Positions 26,511 through 36,575 of a stretch of DNA of 37,145 nt are shown here, piece by piece. The notes beneath the pieces are model-generated. The model worked only from the letters and a program-made list of their open reading frames with translations. It made no database searches and was not told the origin of the DNA. The stretch covers positions 1-37,145 of the forward strand of contig JAKQJL010000034.1 in assembly GCA_029561175.1 (NCBI GenBank), in the 5' to 3' direction. The position numbers were made by a program, and so were the translations under genes. Origin of the DNA: a bacterium. Its GTDB lineage: Bacteria > Patescibacteriota > Microgenomatia > UBA12405. Each line of letters starts with the position of its first letter. Position 1 is the stretch's first letter.

Positions 26511-28017
26511 AACCTTATTATTTTGGATATTATCATTATTATCAATTGTTTTTTATTTTTTTAGTAGGCTTCAAAATCTTACTATTATTCCAGTATTTGG
26601 CGATGAAGCTATTTATCTTCGTTGGTCTCAAATAATTAAATCAGTCGAAACCTTACGCTTTATACCTCTTACTGATGGTAAACAACCATTATTTATGTGG
26701 GTCACGGTATTATTCTTTAAAATTGTTTCAGATCCTTTAATTGCCGGCAGGCTTGTTTCAGTTTTTTCTGGTTTTTTCACTTTAATTTTTATTTATTTGA
26801 TTTTATTAATCGGTCAAAATTATTCTTCATCTCAAACAGATTTTAAAAAATTTTTAGTTGAATCATTTAAAAAATCTCAAATTAGTTCTTTTCTTGGAGT
26901 ATTTATTTATCTTACTTCAACCTACTTTTTCTTTTTTGATCGTTTAGCAGTTCCCGACAATCTTTTGTCATCTTTATTAACCGTCTCTCTTTTTCTTTTA
27001 TTGCTAATATTGAAATTTCCACGATTTGATCTAGCTATTTTACTTGGCATTTCTCTTGGCATTTCTTGGTTAACCAAATCACCTGCTGTTTATTTTATTA
27101 CCATAAGTCTTTTTTTCTTAATTTCTAAATTCAAAATCAAGTATCTTTTTTATTTTTTTACCGTGCTTATATTTTCATTTACTATCTACAACATCCTTCG
27201 TCTTGGGCCTCAATTTCATCAAATTGCCCTTCGAAATCAAGATTACATCTGGTCATTATCTGAAATTATCAAACACCCTTTCGATCCCTTATTACCACAC
27301 GTATCCGACATAAAAACATTATTGTCGACCTATTTCAACCCACTTTTTCTAATTATTTTTGTTTCTTTACTAATCAAGAAAATCATCAAAAAAGATTTTT
27401 CTAATTTTTATTTTTATTTAATTCTTTTTTTCTGGTTCTTAGCTCCAATGCTTGCTACCGCTATTTTTGCTAAAGTTTTTACCGCTCGATATATTTTATT
27501 TTCAATGCCAGCCTTAACACTTTTCTTTAGTATCTTAATTCTTGAGTTAACTAATAGAAAAATCTTATTAATAGTTTTATTACTTCAAATATTTCCATTG
27601 ATACTAAATCTAAAGCTTTCTACTAATCCTATGTTTATTCAACTTCCAAGTACTGAAACTGGTTATCTTCAAGATTGGACATCCGGCTGGGGTATTCAGA
27701 CTGCTTCCAAATATTTAATTGATCGTTCTTCTCAAGCAAATGTTATTGTTGGCACCGAAGGTTATTTTGGTACACTTCCCGACGGACTACAGATTTATAC
27801 TAATCAGAAAAATCAGTTAACAGTATTTGGTGTTGGTATTGGTTTTGAAAAAATTCCCGAAAAATTAATTGATGCTCGTAATCATGGAGACGAGGTTTAT
27901 TTATTACTAAATCAAAGCCGACTCAAACTTCTTCCCCAAGAAACTGATAAACTAGAAATAATTCAAAAGTATTTAAAACCCAAACAAGATTATTTAATTT
28001 TATATCGTTTAAAATGA
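26497..28017 (+). CDS. GT39-like membrane glycosyltransferase
   Basis: Multi-TM; FGDEAIYLRWSQIIK, DGKQPLFMWV, SWLTKSPAVYF; SD-like AAAGGTG upstream. Confidence 0.82.
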   Translation: MIKNKTLLFWILSLLSIVFYFFSRLQNLTIIPVFGDEAIYLRWSQIIKSVETLRFIPLTDGKQPLFMWVTVLFFKIVSDPLIAGRLVSVFSGFFTLIFIYLILLIGQNYSSSQTDFKKFLVESFKKSQISSFLGVFIYLTSTYFFFFDRLAVPDNLLSSLLTVSLFLLLLILKFPRFDLAILLGISLGISWLTKSPAVYFITISLFFLISKFKIKYLFYFFTVLIFSFTIYNILRLGPQFHQIALRNQDYIWSLSEIIKHPFDPLLPHVSDIKTLLSTYFNPLFLIIFVSLLIKKIIKKDFSNFYFYLILFFWFLAPMLATAIFAKVFTARYILFSMPALTLFFSILILELTNRKILLIVLLLQIFPLILNLKLSTNPMFIQLPSTETGYLQDWTSGWGIQTASKYLIDRSSQANVIVGTEGYFGTLPDGLQIYTNQKNQLTVFGVGIGFEKIPEKLIDARNHGDEVYLLLNQSRLKLLPQETDKLEIIQKYLKPKQDYLILYRLK

Positions 28018-29738
28018 TCAGTTTTATTAAAAAACATCGCTATCTGTTAATTTTATTGTTAGCTATTATTCCCACAATTTCTTTTTTACTAAAACCAAAT
28101 GAATATTGGAATATGCACGATGATATGCAAGTAATTCGTCAGCTTTCAATGGAAAAATGCCTCAAAGATGGCCAAATACCGTGTCGATGGTCTCCAGATT
28201 TAGGCTATGGCTACGGATATCCTTTATTCAATTTTTATCCTCCAATGCCATATTTTGTTGGTCAGGTTTTTCGAACTTTTGGTTTTAATTATCTAACTAC
28301 TGTTAAATTAACGGCTCTAACTCAAATTGTTTTAAGTACTTTAGCCATGTATCTTTTAGCTTCTTCTATTTTTGGTTCTTTTGGAGGTCTGGTCTCGGCC
28401 ATATTTTATGCCTATGCTCCTTATCATGCCCTTAATATTTATGTTCGTGGGGCTATGAACGAAGCTTGGGCTGCTGTCTTTTTTCCTCTAATATTTCATT
28501 TTTCTAGAAAGTTAATTATCGATAAAAAAATTTCCTCTCTAGTTCTTTTTTCACTCTCTTTTTCTGGTCTATTGCTCTCACACAACCCAATGGCTTTAAC
28601 TTTTACTTTATTTTTATTTATCTGGGTTTTGTTTTTTCTTTATCAAAATTATCGCTCAATTAAAGATACCCTGCAAACTATTCTTAAACTTTTTATTTCG
28701 GCTATTTTTTCTCTATCTTTAACTGCTTTTTATACTATTCCTGTTTTATTAGAAACCAAATATGTTCAAATTGAAACCATGTTTCAAAATTATTATCACT
28801 GGTCAGTTCACTTTACTAGTTTAAAACAATTATTTATCAGTAATTATTGGGGCGATGGAGCTTCAGTTTGGGGCCAAGACGATCGAATGTCTTTTATGGT
28901 TGGCTATCTCCATTGGCTACTTCCTCTCTTTTTGATTTTATATTTCATTTTTAGTTTTGTTAAAACCAAGAAAATATCTACAATTTCTTTTGTCTCACTA
29001 TTAACAGCTTTAATGGGTTTCTTTGCTGCTTTTATGACTCATGAAAGATCAGCTTTTATTTGGCTCCTAATTTCCCCAATTCAAAAAATTCAATTTCCTT
29101 GGAGATTTCTCAATCATTCAGTTTTTCTTTTGTCTATTTCAGTTGGAATTATCCCTAGTCTTTTTTCCAGTTTTAAAAAATATTCACTCTATCTTAGTTC
29201 TTTGATTTTACTAATAGTCGTCTTTTTAAATATTAGCTATTTTACCCCAATTACTCATGGTCCAATTTCTGAGCAACAAAAATTATCCGGTAAAGCTTGG
29301 GTTAATCAAGTGACTTCCGGGATCTACGATTATCTTCCCAAAACTGCTCGAATTGCTGCTCAAGGCCCGGCCAAAGACTTTGTTGATAGTCTTAGTCCAG
29401 AAGTAAAATATCAGGTCACTAATGCCAAAAAGGGGACTAATTGGCAAATGTTTGATCTTTTTTTAGAAAAGTCCACCAATGTCACTTTGCCAATTCTTAG
29501 CTATCCTATTTTTAAAGTTTACGACAATAACCAATTAATTGATTATAGTGTTGAACCAGAACTGGGTCGTTTAGTAGTTAGTTTATCTTCAGGTAATCAT
29601 CAACTATTTATTAAACTAACCGACACTCCAGACCGCACTATATCTAATATTGTTTCTTTACTTGCTTGGTTGAGTCTACTTATTTATCTTTTGATAAATT
29701 ATGTCATCAAACCTAGATGTCAATTCCATCAAAGATAA
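28014..29738 (+). CDS. polytopic membrane protein, PTPS-related/GT-C-like
   Basis: NMHDDMQVIRQL...CRWSPDLGYGYGYPLFNFYPPMPYF resembles membrane proteins annotated as 6-pyruvoyl-tetrahydropterin synthase-related. Confidence 0.7.
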   Translation: MISFIKKHRYLLILLLAIIPTISFLLKPNEYWNMHDDMQVIRQLSMEKCLKDGQIPCRWSPDLGYGYGYPLFNFYPPMPYFVGQVFRTFGFNYLTTVKLTALTQIVLSTLAMYLLASSIFGSFGGLVSAIFYAYAPYHALNIYVRGAMNEAWAAVFFPLIFHFSRKLIIDKKISSLVLFSLSFSGLLLSHNPMALTFTLFLFIWVLFFLYQNYRSIKDTLQTILKLFISAIFSLSLTAFYTIPVLLETKYVQIETMFQNYYHWSVHFTSLKQLFISNYWGDGASVWGQDDRMSFMVGYLHWLLPLFLILYFIFSFVKTKKISTISFVSLLTALMGFFAAFMTHERSAFIWLLISPIQKIQFPWRFLNHSVFLLSISVGIIPSLFSSFKKYSLYLSSLILLIVVFLNISYFTPITHGPISEQQKLSGKAWVNQVTSGIYDYLPKTARIAAQGPAKDFVDSLSPEVKYQVTNAKKGTNWQMFDLFLEKSTNVTLPILSYPIFKVYDNNQLIDYSVEPELGRLVVSLSSGNHQLFIKLTDTPDRTISNIVSLLAWLSLLIYLLINYVIKPRCQFHQR

Positions 29739-31158
29739 GTCAACTTCAGGTGTTCTGTTTTTGACAATTAGAAATATTGGAATTCAATCGGTGTCTGTTT
29801 TGGGATATTTTATTTTGACAATTATTTTGGGAACCTCCGAGGTTGGTTTATTTGCTATTGTAGCCGAATCAATTAGTATTCTTGGGTATTTTTCTGATAT
29901 TGGTTTAGCGGCTGCTTTAATTCAAAAAAAAGAAACTCCCTCAAAAAAAGAATTTGATTCAACTTTTACCTTTCAACAACTTCTAGTTACTATTGGTTTA
30001 GTAGTTGTTTCATTGGTTTTTTTCAATATTTATCAACAAAAAAGTTACGGCACCAAAGAGTTATTTATATTTATTAGTTTATGTTTCTCTTTTTTTGTTG
30101 GTTCATTAAAAACTATCCCATCAGTAATTTTAGAAAGAGAATTAGACTTTAAACTTTTATCTACCGTTGATATTATTGAAAATATTATTTTCTATAGCAT
30201 TGCTGTTCTTTTTGCCTTTTTGGGTTTTTCAACCAATTCATATGCAATTGCTGTATTTATTAGAAGTCTGATTGGTCTAATTATTATTTATAAAAAAACC
30301 AGCTATCGCCCTCAGTTAAACTTTTCTTTTACTTCTTTAAAACAATTATTTAAGTTTGGTATTCCCTATCAAGCCAACAGCTTTATTGCTGTTGCTAAAG
30401 ATAAAATATCAAATCTTTTTGTGGCGGCAATTATTGGACGAGAAGGTTTTGGTATTCTTTCTTGGAGTCAAAAAGGGCCCAGAATTCCTCTTTCTTTTAT
30501 GGATTCAATTATGAAAGTTTCTTTTCCGGTATTTTCTCGACTTCAACACGACCCAGAAAATCTTCGAAGATCTTTAACCAGAACTTTATCAGTTATTTCT
30601 TTAATTATATTTCCCGCATTAACTATCATTTCACTAGTATCTTCAAACTTAATTTATTTAATTCCTAAATACTCAAAATGGTCACCAGCAATCATTCCCT
30701 TATACTTGTTTTGTCTTAATAATCTGATTGCGGCTGTAACCACTCCTTTAACCAATTCTTTTAATGCTGTTGGCAAAATCACTTTAACTTCAAAATTTAT
30801 GATTATGTGGACAGTTTTAACTTGGATATTTTACCCCCTTTTAAGTTTTCGATATGGTTATTTGGGCACCGCCATTGCTTCGGTTGTTGTCAGTTCTTCT
30901 TCAATAATCGTTTGGTACTATGCTCATAAAGTCTTCAACATCAATGTCTTTAAAATTATCACTCCTTATTTATTGGGATCGTTAATTATTCTCTTCTTGG
31001 GTATTCTTTTTAAAATAATCATTAATCAATTACTTGTTCAAATTATTTTAATTCTTCTCTTTTGTCCTTTATTTTATTTTGTTTTTATCTATTTTGCTGA
31101 TCGTCATAATTTACTATGGCTATACACTCAAATTCAAACACGATTAAAACAAAAATAA
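29701..31158 (+). CDS. Wzx/MviN-type polysaccharide flippase
   Basis: LFLTIRNIGIQSVSVLGYFILTIILGTSEVGLFAIV; multi-TM, LPS biosynthesis flippase-like. Confidence 0.85.
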   Translation: MSSNLDVNSIKDKSTSGVLFLTIRNIGIQSVSVLGYFILTIILGTSEVGLFAIVAESISILGYFSDIGLAAALIQKKETPSKKEFDSTFTFQQLLVTIGLVVVSLVFFNIYQQKSYGTKELFIFISLCFSFFVGSLKTIPSVILERELDFKLLSTVDIIENIIFYSIAVLFAFLGFSTNSYAIAVFIRSLIGLIIIYKKTSYRPQLNFSFTSLKQLFKFGIPYQANSFIAVAKDKISNLFVAAIIGREGFGILSWSQKGPRIPLSFMDSIMKVSFPVFSRLQHDPENLRRSLTRTLSVISLIIFPALTIISLVSSNLIYLIPKYSKWSPAIIPLYLFCLNNLIAAVTTPLTNSFNAVGKITLTSKFMIMWTVLTWIFYPLLSFRYGYLGTAIASVVVSSSSIIVWYYAHKVFNINVFKIITPYLLGSLIILFLGILFKIIINQLLVQIILILLFCPLFYFVFIYFADRHNLLWLYTQIQTRLKQK

Positions 31159-32771
31159 TTACTATTTTTACTTTTGGTTTTTGTTTATTATTTTCGGTAC
31201 TACCAGTAATTCGAAGTGGCTTAAAATATGATTTTGGAATTGGTTTCTGGGGTCCCACTGCTCACGATTTTCTTTGGCACCTAAGTTTAATTAACCATAT
31301 AAAAAATCCATTTTCCATCCCATTTCCTTCTTTTTCTGGTGAATTACTAACCAACTATCACCCTTTTTTCAATATACTCTTAGCTTTAATACCCTTCGAT
31401 CATTCATTTTTACTTTTTCAAGTATTTCCACTTATTAGTTCTTTAGTAATTTTAATTCTAGTTTATAAAATCAGTTACCAGTTTTATCAAAAACATACAG
31501 TTTCCCTTTTAACTATCTTTTTTTACACCTTTTCTAATTCTCTTGGTTGGATTTATACCTATCTTACTCAAAGAAAAATTGCTGGTGAGTCTTTATTTTG
31601 GTCAATGCAATCTCTGTCATCACAAATAAATCCTCCGTTTATTCTCTCTCAAATTTTTATTCTATTAATAATTTATTTACTTCAAACAAAACCAAAATCA
31701 ATCATTATTCCTCTTCTTTTAATATTCTTACCAATAACCAAAGTCTATGGAGCAATCACCGGATACGCTCTAGTATTTTTTTATTGGTTTTTTAATTATC
31801 AAGAAATTACTAAAAAAATAATTTTAAATTATTTTATTTCATTTCTTTTAGCCATTTTATTATTTTTCAAATTTAATGCCAGTTCTTCTAGTTTATTAAT
31901 CTTTAATCCATTTTGGTTTATCTTTGGTATGTTTAGTTCGACTGACAAATTATATATACCTAAAGTAGCTTCTTTTTTATTTAATACTTCTTTATCAGAT
32001 CCTCGTAAAATTTTTATTCTGTTTATTGGAATTATTATTTTTTATTTAGGAAATTTTTCTTTTAGATTATTGGCTTTCAAATATCTCAGTAAATTTAACA
32101 AAATTCAAAAAATTATTTTTCTTGTAACTATTATTTCGGCTCTGATACCATTATTTTTTATTCAAAAGTCAACTGCCTGGAATACCATTCAATTTTTATA
32201 TTACCCTTTAGCTTTAAGCAATCTTTTATTTTCTAGTTATATTTTTCATCAACTAAATAATCGCCTCTATCTTTCAGTATTTTTAATTCTCTATTTTTCT
32301 TTTATCTCTAATCTTGATTTAATTAAAGGTTCACTTGGGTCCCCACCACCATCTGCTATATTATCTTCTGAATATCAAGCTATCCAATTTTTAAATAGTC
32401 AATCACCAGGAATTATCCTAACTTATCCGTATGATCCCCATCTTCTAAAAAACCAAAAAACACCAATTCCACTTTATGCTTATGAAACTACTTCTTACCT
32501 ACCTGCCTATACTCATCATTTAACCTATCTTTCTGATGAGATGAATGCTGGTAATTCTAACAAAAACTGGCAACAAAGAAGAAATGATTCTCTAAAATTT
32601 TTTGATCAAAAATCTATTTATGAAGATCGTGGCTTTCTGGTTAATAATCAGATTGATTATATTTATTTAGTTGATCAACAAGTTAACAAAACTAGCTTAA
32701 AAATATCAGATATGTCATTATCTAAAATTTACGATAATTCTTACGTTCAGATTTATAAAGTTAATCGATGA
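31116..32771 (+). CDS. polytopic membrane protein, GT-C-like
   Basis: Many TM segments; early HDFLWHLSLINHIKN acidic loop. Overlaps the flippase gene by 43 nt. Confidence 0.6.
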   Translation: MAIHSNSNTIKTKIITIFTFGFCLLFSVLPVIRSGLKYDFGIGFWGPTAHDFLWHLSLINHIKNPFSIPFPSFSGELLTNYHPFFNILLALIPFDHSFLLFQVFPLISSLVILILVYKISYQFYQKHTVSLLTIFFYTFSNSLGWIYTYLTQRKIAGESLFWSMQSLSSQINPPFILSQIFILLIIYLLQTKPKSIIIPLLLIFLPITKVYGAITGYALVFFYWFFNYQEITKKIILNYFISFLLAILLFFKFNASSSSLLIFNPFWFIFGMFSSTDKLYIPKVASFLFNTSLSDPRKIFILFIGIIIFYLGNFSFRLLAFKYLSKFNKIQKIIFLVTIISALIPLFFIQKSTAWNTIQFLYYPLALSNLLFSSYIFHQLNNRLYLSVFLILYFSFISNLDLIKGSLGSPPPSAILSSEYQAIQFLNSQSPGIILTYPYDPHLLKNQKTPIPLYAYETTSYLPAYTHHLTYLSDEMNAGNSNKNWQQRRNDSLKFFDQKSIYEDRGFLVNNQIDYIYLVDQQVNKTSLKISDMSLSKIYDNSYVQIYKVNR

Positions 32772-32777
32772 TAAAAT
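32769..32777 (+). promoter_or_regulatory. putative extended -10 (TGATAAAAT) formed by the upstream stop codon
   Basis: TGA stop of upstream CDS, then TAAAAT, then 6 nt and ATG (32784). Confidence 0.4.
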
Positions 32778-32783
32778 AGATTT

Positions 32784-33719
32784 ATGGAAAAAAAACCTTT
32801 GATAAGCTTGGTTATTAATGTTCGAAATGAAGCCGAAAACTTGGATCGTTGTTTAAAATCTGTAAAAGGATTCGCCAATGAAATCGTTATTGTCGATATG
32901 CATTCAACCGATAACAGCTTAGAAATCGCCAAAAAATACAACTCAAGAGTATTTTCTTATCGACCAATGAAATATGTCGAACCTGCCAGAAATTACGCTC
33001 TTTCAAAAGCTAAAGGTAAATGGATTCTTCTTCTCGATCCAGATGAAGTCTTAACTTCCACTTTAAAAAAAGAATTACTAACTATTATTAAAAGAGAAGA
33101 TGTCGATTTTGTTAAAGTTCCTCGAAAAAATCTAATTTTTGGTAAATGGATTCGACACAGTAAATGCTGGCCGGATTATTTAATTAGATTTTTTAAGAAA
33201 AACTCTGTCACCTGGAAAAATGAAATTCACAGTCAACCTGAATGTAAAGGCAACAGTTTAACTTTAATTGATGTTGAATCCATGGCAATCAAACACTACA
33301 ATTATCGATCTGTTAGCCAGTATTTAACTCGAGCTATCAGATATTCTTCTGTCCAAGCTGATGAATTGTTTGAATCTGGTTATCGTCCCAAAATTACCGA
33401 TTTTCTTCTAAAACCTATCCAAGAATTTAATTCTCGTTATTTTTATGCCGAAGGATACAAAGACGGCATGCATGGCTTAATATTTTGTTTACTTCAATCT
33501 TTTTCGATTTGTTTAATCTATATTCGTCTTTGGGAAAAAAATGGCTCTGAAGATAAAACTGTTTCAAAAGAATCTTTTGTTTCTGCCGTTCAAGAATCTC
33601 TTTTTGAATTCGGACATTGGTTCAGTCTTTATTTTAAAAATGAATATTCAAAAAACATTTTTAAAAACTTATTAATAAAAATTCGTCAAATATTAAATCG
33701 TCTTACTAAGAATTTCTAA
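32784..33719 (+). CDS. GT2 glycosyltransferase (WaaE/KdtX-like)
   Basis: ISLVINVRNEAENLDRCLKSVKGFANEIVIVDMHSTDNS; WILLLDPDEVL. Confidence 0.9.
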   Translation: MEKKPLISLVINVRNEAENLDRCLKSVKGFANEIVIVDMHSTDNSLEIAKKYNSRVFSYRPMKYVEPARNYALSKAKGKWILLLDPDEVLTSTLKKELLTIIKREDVDFVKVPRKNLIFGKWIRHSKCWPDYLIRFFKKNSVTWKNEIHSQPECKGNSLTLIDVESMAIKHYNYRSVSQYLTRAIRYSSVQADELFESGYRPKITDFLLKPIQEFNSRYFYAEGYKDGMHGLIFCLLQSFSICLIYIRLWEKNGSEDKTVSKESFVSAVQESLFEFGHWFSLYFKNEYSKNIFKNLLIKIRQILNRLTKNF

Positions 33720-34642
33720 TGAAAAATAACGTTGGAATAATTATTCTAAATTGGAAACAGCCAAAACTTACCGTAGAAACAATCGACTCTGTTCTAAAAA
33801 TTAAAAATCGTTTTTTTGAATATCAAATATATTTAGTTGACAACGGTTCTCCAGATGACAGTTTAAAAATTTTCAATAAAAAATATTCAACTAATCCCAA
33901 AATTACTATCTTAGAATTTTCACACAATTTAGGATTTGCCGGTGGAAACTCCCAAGCCGCTAATCTTATTCAAGATAAACATGATCTTATTCTCTTCTTA
34001 AATAATGATGTAATTGTTAATCCAAATTTTTTAGATATTTTAGTTAATTATTTACTTGAAAATAAACAAATTTCAGCCGTTTCTCCTAAAATCTTTTTTG
34101 CTCCAGGTCATGAATATCATCAAGATCGCTATCAAAAAAAAGATCTCGGAAAAGTTATCTGGTCTGCTGGTGGCACCATCGATTGGAATAATATCTATGG
34201 TTCTAACTATGGTATCGATCAAGTAGATCATGGGCAATTTGATCGTGAAATTATCAATAGAGATTACATTAGCGGCTGTTGTCTTTTAATTAAATCCGAA
34301 GTAATAAAAAAAATTGGTTCTTTTGATCCTTTGTATTTTACTTATTACGAAGATGCTGATTTATGTCAACGTTTATTAAAAAATAATTTTTCTTTTTCAT
34401 ATTGTCCAAATTCTGTGATTTGGCATATAAACTCAGGTTCATCTTCACCAGGAAGTCCGTCTCATGACTATTTTTTAACCAGAAATCGACTTTTGTTCGG
34501 ATTTCGTTATGCCAACCTTAAAACAAAATTTGCTTTATTCCGTCACTCAATTCAAATACTATTATTTTCTCCATCTAGCTGGCAAAAAAAAGGTATCATT
34601 GATTATTATTTTGGTAACTTAAATCGAGGAAGTTGGAAATGA
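33719..34642 (+). CDS. GT2 glycosyltransferase (rhamnosyltransferase-like)
   Basis: VGIIILNWKQPKLTVETIDSVL, LVDNGSPDDS, LFLNNDVIVNP, YYEDADLCQRL. Confidence 0.92.
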   Translation: MKNNVGIIILNWKQPKLTVETIDSVLKIKNRFFEYQIYLVDNGSPDDSLKIFNKKYSTNPKITILEFSHNLGFAGGNSQAANLIQDKHDLILFLNNDVIVNPNFLDILVNYLLENKQISAVSPKIFFAPGHEYHQDRYQKKDLGKVIWSAGGTIDWNNIYGSNYGIDQVDHGQFDREIINRDYISGCCLLIKSEVIKKIGSFDPLYFTYYEDADLCQRLLKNNFSFSYCPNSVIWHINSGSSSPGSPSHDYFLTRNRLLFGFRYANLKTKFALFRHSIQILLFSPSSWQKKGIIDYYFGNLNRGSWK

Positions 34643-35418
34643 AAACCACGTTATCAATTGTTATTGTTACTGGCAAAGAAGAAGACATGATTGGAGATTG
34701 TTTAAAAAGTGCTCTGTTCGCCGACGAAATTATTTTAGTTGCTAGCCCAGCCTGTAATCAGCAAACCATTTCAATAGCCAAATCTATTGTTCCCAAAATA
34801 AAAATTATCAAAGCTGATCCAAAAGTATCAGTAGATTTTTCTTACTGGCACAATTTAGGTGCCAAAAATGTAACTTCTTCTTGGCAACTTCATCTTGATT
34901 GTGATGAAAGAATTTCTCCAGATCTTCAAACCGAGATTATTAATAATATTAATGACCAACAATCAACCATCACCAACTACGATCTTCCTCGAGCCAATCA
35001 TTATCTAGGTCATAGAGTTCATTATGGAGGTTCTTATCCAGATTATGTAAAACGTCTATTTAAAACCTCTTCTTTTCACCAATATCAGGGAGTGGTTCAT
35101 GAACAACCTCAAATTGACGGCCAATCATCAGTAACTAAATCCGATTTACTTCATTACACTCATCGTGACTTGTCCTCTATGCTACAAAAAAGTAACACTT
35201 GGACATCTACTGAAGCTCAGTTATTGTTTGATAGCCACCACCCACCTGTTTATTTTTGGCGTTTTCCCCGAATGATGTTAACCAAATTTTTTGAAAGATT
35301 TATTCGTCAACAAATGTGGCGTGATGGCCTAGTTGGCTGGGTTTCGGTATTATTTGAGACATTTGATACTTATATGATTTATGCCAAACTTTATGAGTTA
35401 CAACAAAACAAAATATGA
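34639..35418 (+). CDS. GT2 glycosyltransferase
   Basis: LSIVIVTGKEEDMIGDCLKSALFADEIILV; LHLDCDERIS. ATG 34639 has upstream GAGGA. Confidence 0.88.
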   Translation: MKTTLSIVIVTGKEEDMIGDCLKSALFADEIILVASPACNQQTISIAKSIVPKIKIIKADPKVSVDFSYWHNLGAKNVTSSWQLHLDCDERISPDLQTEIINNINDQQSTITNYDLPRANHYLGHRVHYGGSYPDYVKRLFKTSSFHQYQGVVHEQPQIDGQSSVTKSDLLHYTHRDLSSMLQKSNTWTSTEAQLLFDSHHPPVYFWRFPRMMLTKFFERFIRQQMWRDGLVGWVSVLFETFDTYMIYAKLYELQQNKI

Positions 35419-36575
35419 AAATAGGTATTTATGATCCTTATTTCGATACCCAAGGAGGAGGCGAGAGATATATCTTATCAATTGCCGAATACTATCTTAA
35501 TCATGGCGATCAAGTAGATTTATTTTGGTCTGGAGATCAAGGTCTTGTTTCTAAAGCAATTACCAGATTTTCTCTCAATCTTGAAAAATTAAACATTGTT
35601 CCAGATATTTTCAATCTATCACCTAATAAAACTGATCTAATCGATAACCTAGATAATCTAAAAATTTATAGTCATAAAAATAATCAACATCTAATATCTA
35701 AAATATCGCACTTAGTAAATATTTATCATCAAACCAAAAAATACGACTATTTTTTCTTTTTAAGTGATGGTAGCTTACCTTTTCTCTTTGCTAAAAAGAA
35801 CATTATTCATCTTCAAGTACCGTTTAATTTTACGCACTCGTTACCTTCTGTAATTATAAACTTCTTAAAAAAGAAAAATTATTCATCTTTTATTGTCAAC
35901 TCACAATTTACCAAAAGATTTGTCGATAATTGTTATTCGATCAACTCTACTGTTATCTATCCACCAGTTGATATTTCAAAGTTTGTCAGTGACTCTAATA
36001 AAAAAAATATCATTTTATCTGTTGGTCGTTTTGATAACTTACTCAACGCTAAAAAACAAGATATTTTAATTGAAGCCTATAAAAAATTAATCAATCAATC
36101 TTTAGCTAATAATTGGAAATTAGTCTTAGCCGGAGGTAGTCATGATCAAGAAAACCAAAATCAATATTTAAACCACCTTAAACATTTAGCGAAAGATTTA
36201 CCTGTTGAATTCGTTGTTAACCCTGATTTTAAAACCTTATCAAATTTATATAGTAGTTCAAAAATTTATTGGCATGCAGCTGGTTATAATGTCGACGAAA
36301 ACATTACTCCTCAATATACCGAACATTTTGGAATTACTGTCGTCGAAGCTATGGCTTCTGGGCTTGTTCCTTTAGTTGTCTCTAAAGGGGGATTAGTTGA
36401 AATCGTTAAAGACTCATCTAATGGTTATCTTTGGAATAGTGTCGATGAATTAGTTGCTAAAACTAATTTACTATTAGGAAATCAAAACTTACTTAATCAA
36501 CTGTCTTCACAATCAATGGTTGATGCCCAAAAATACACTAAAGAAATATTTTTTACAAAACTGTCTAATTTATAA
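35415..36575 (+). CDS. GT4 glycosyltransferase
   Basis: IGIYDPYFDTQGGGERY; SVGRFDNLLNAKKQDILIEAY; EHFGITVVEAMASGLVPLV. Confidence 0.92.
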   Translation: MKIGIYDPYFDTQGGGERYILSIAEYYLNHGDQVDLFWSGDQGLVSKAITRFSLNLEKLNIVPDIFNLSPNKTDLIDNLDNLKIYSHKNNQHLISKISHLVNIYHQTKKYDYFFFLSDGSLPFLFAKKNIIHLQVPFNFTHSLPSVIINFLKKKNYSSFIVNSQFTKRFVDNCYSINSTVIYPPVDISKFVSDSNKKNIILSVGRFDNLLNAKKQDILIEAYKKLINQSLANNWKLVLAGGSHDQENQNQYLNHLKHLAKDLPVEFVVNPDFKTLSNLYSSSKIYWHAAGYNVDENITPQYTEHFGITVVEAMASGLVPLVVSKGGLVEIVKDSSNGYLWNSVDELVAKTNLLLGNQNLLNQLSSQSMVDAQKYTKEIFFTKLSNL

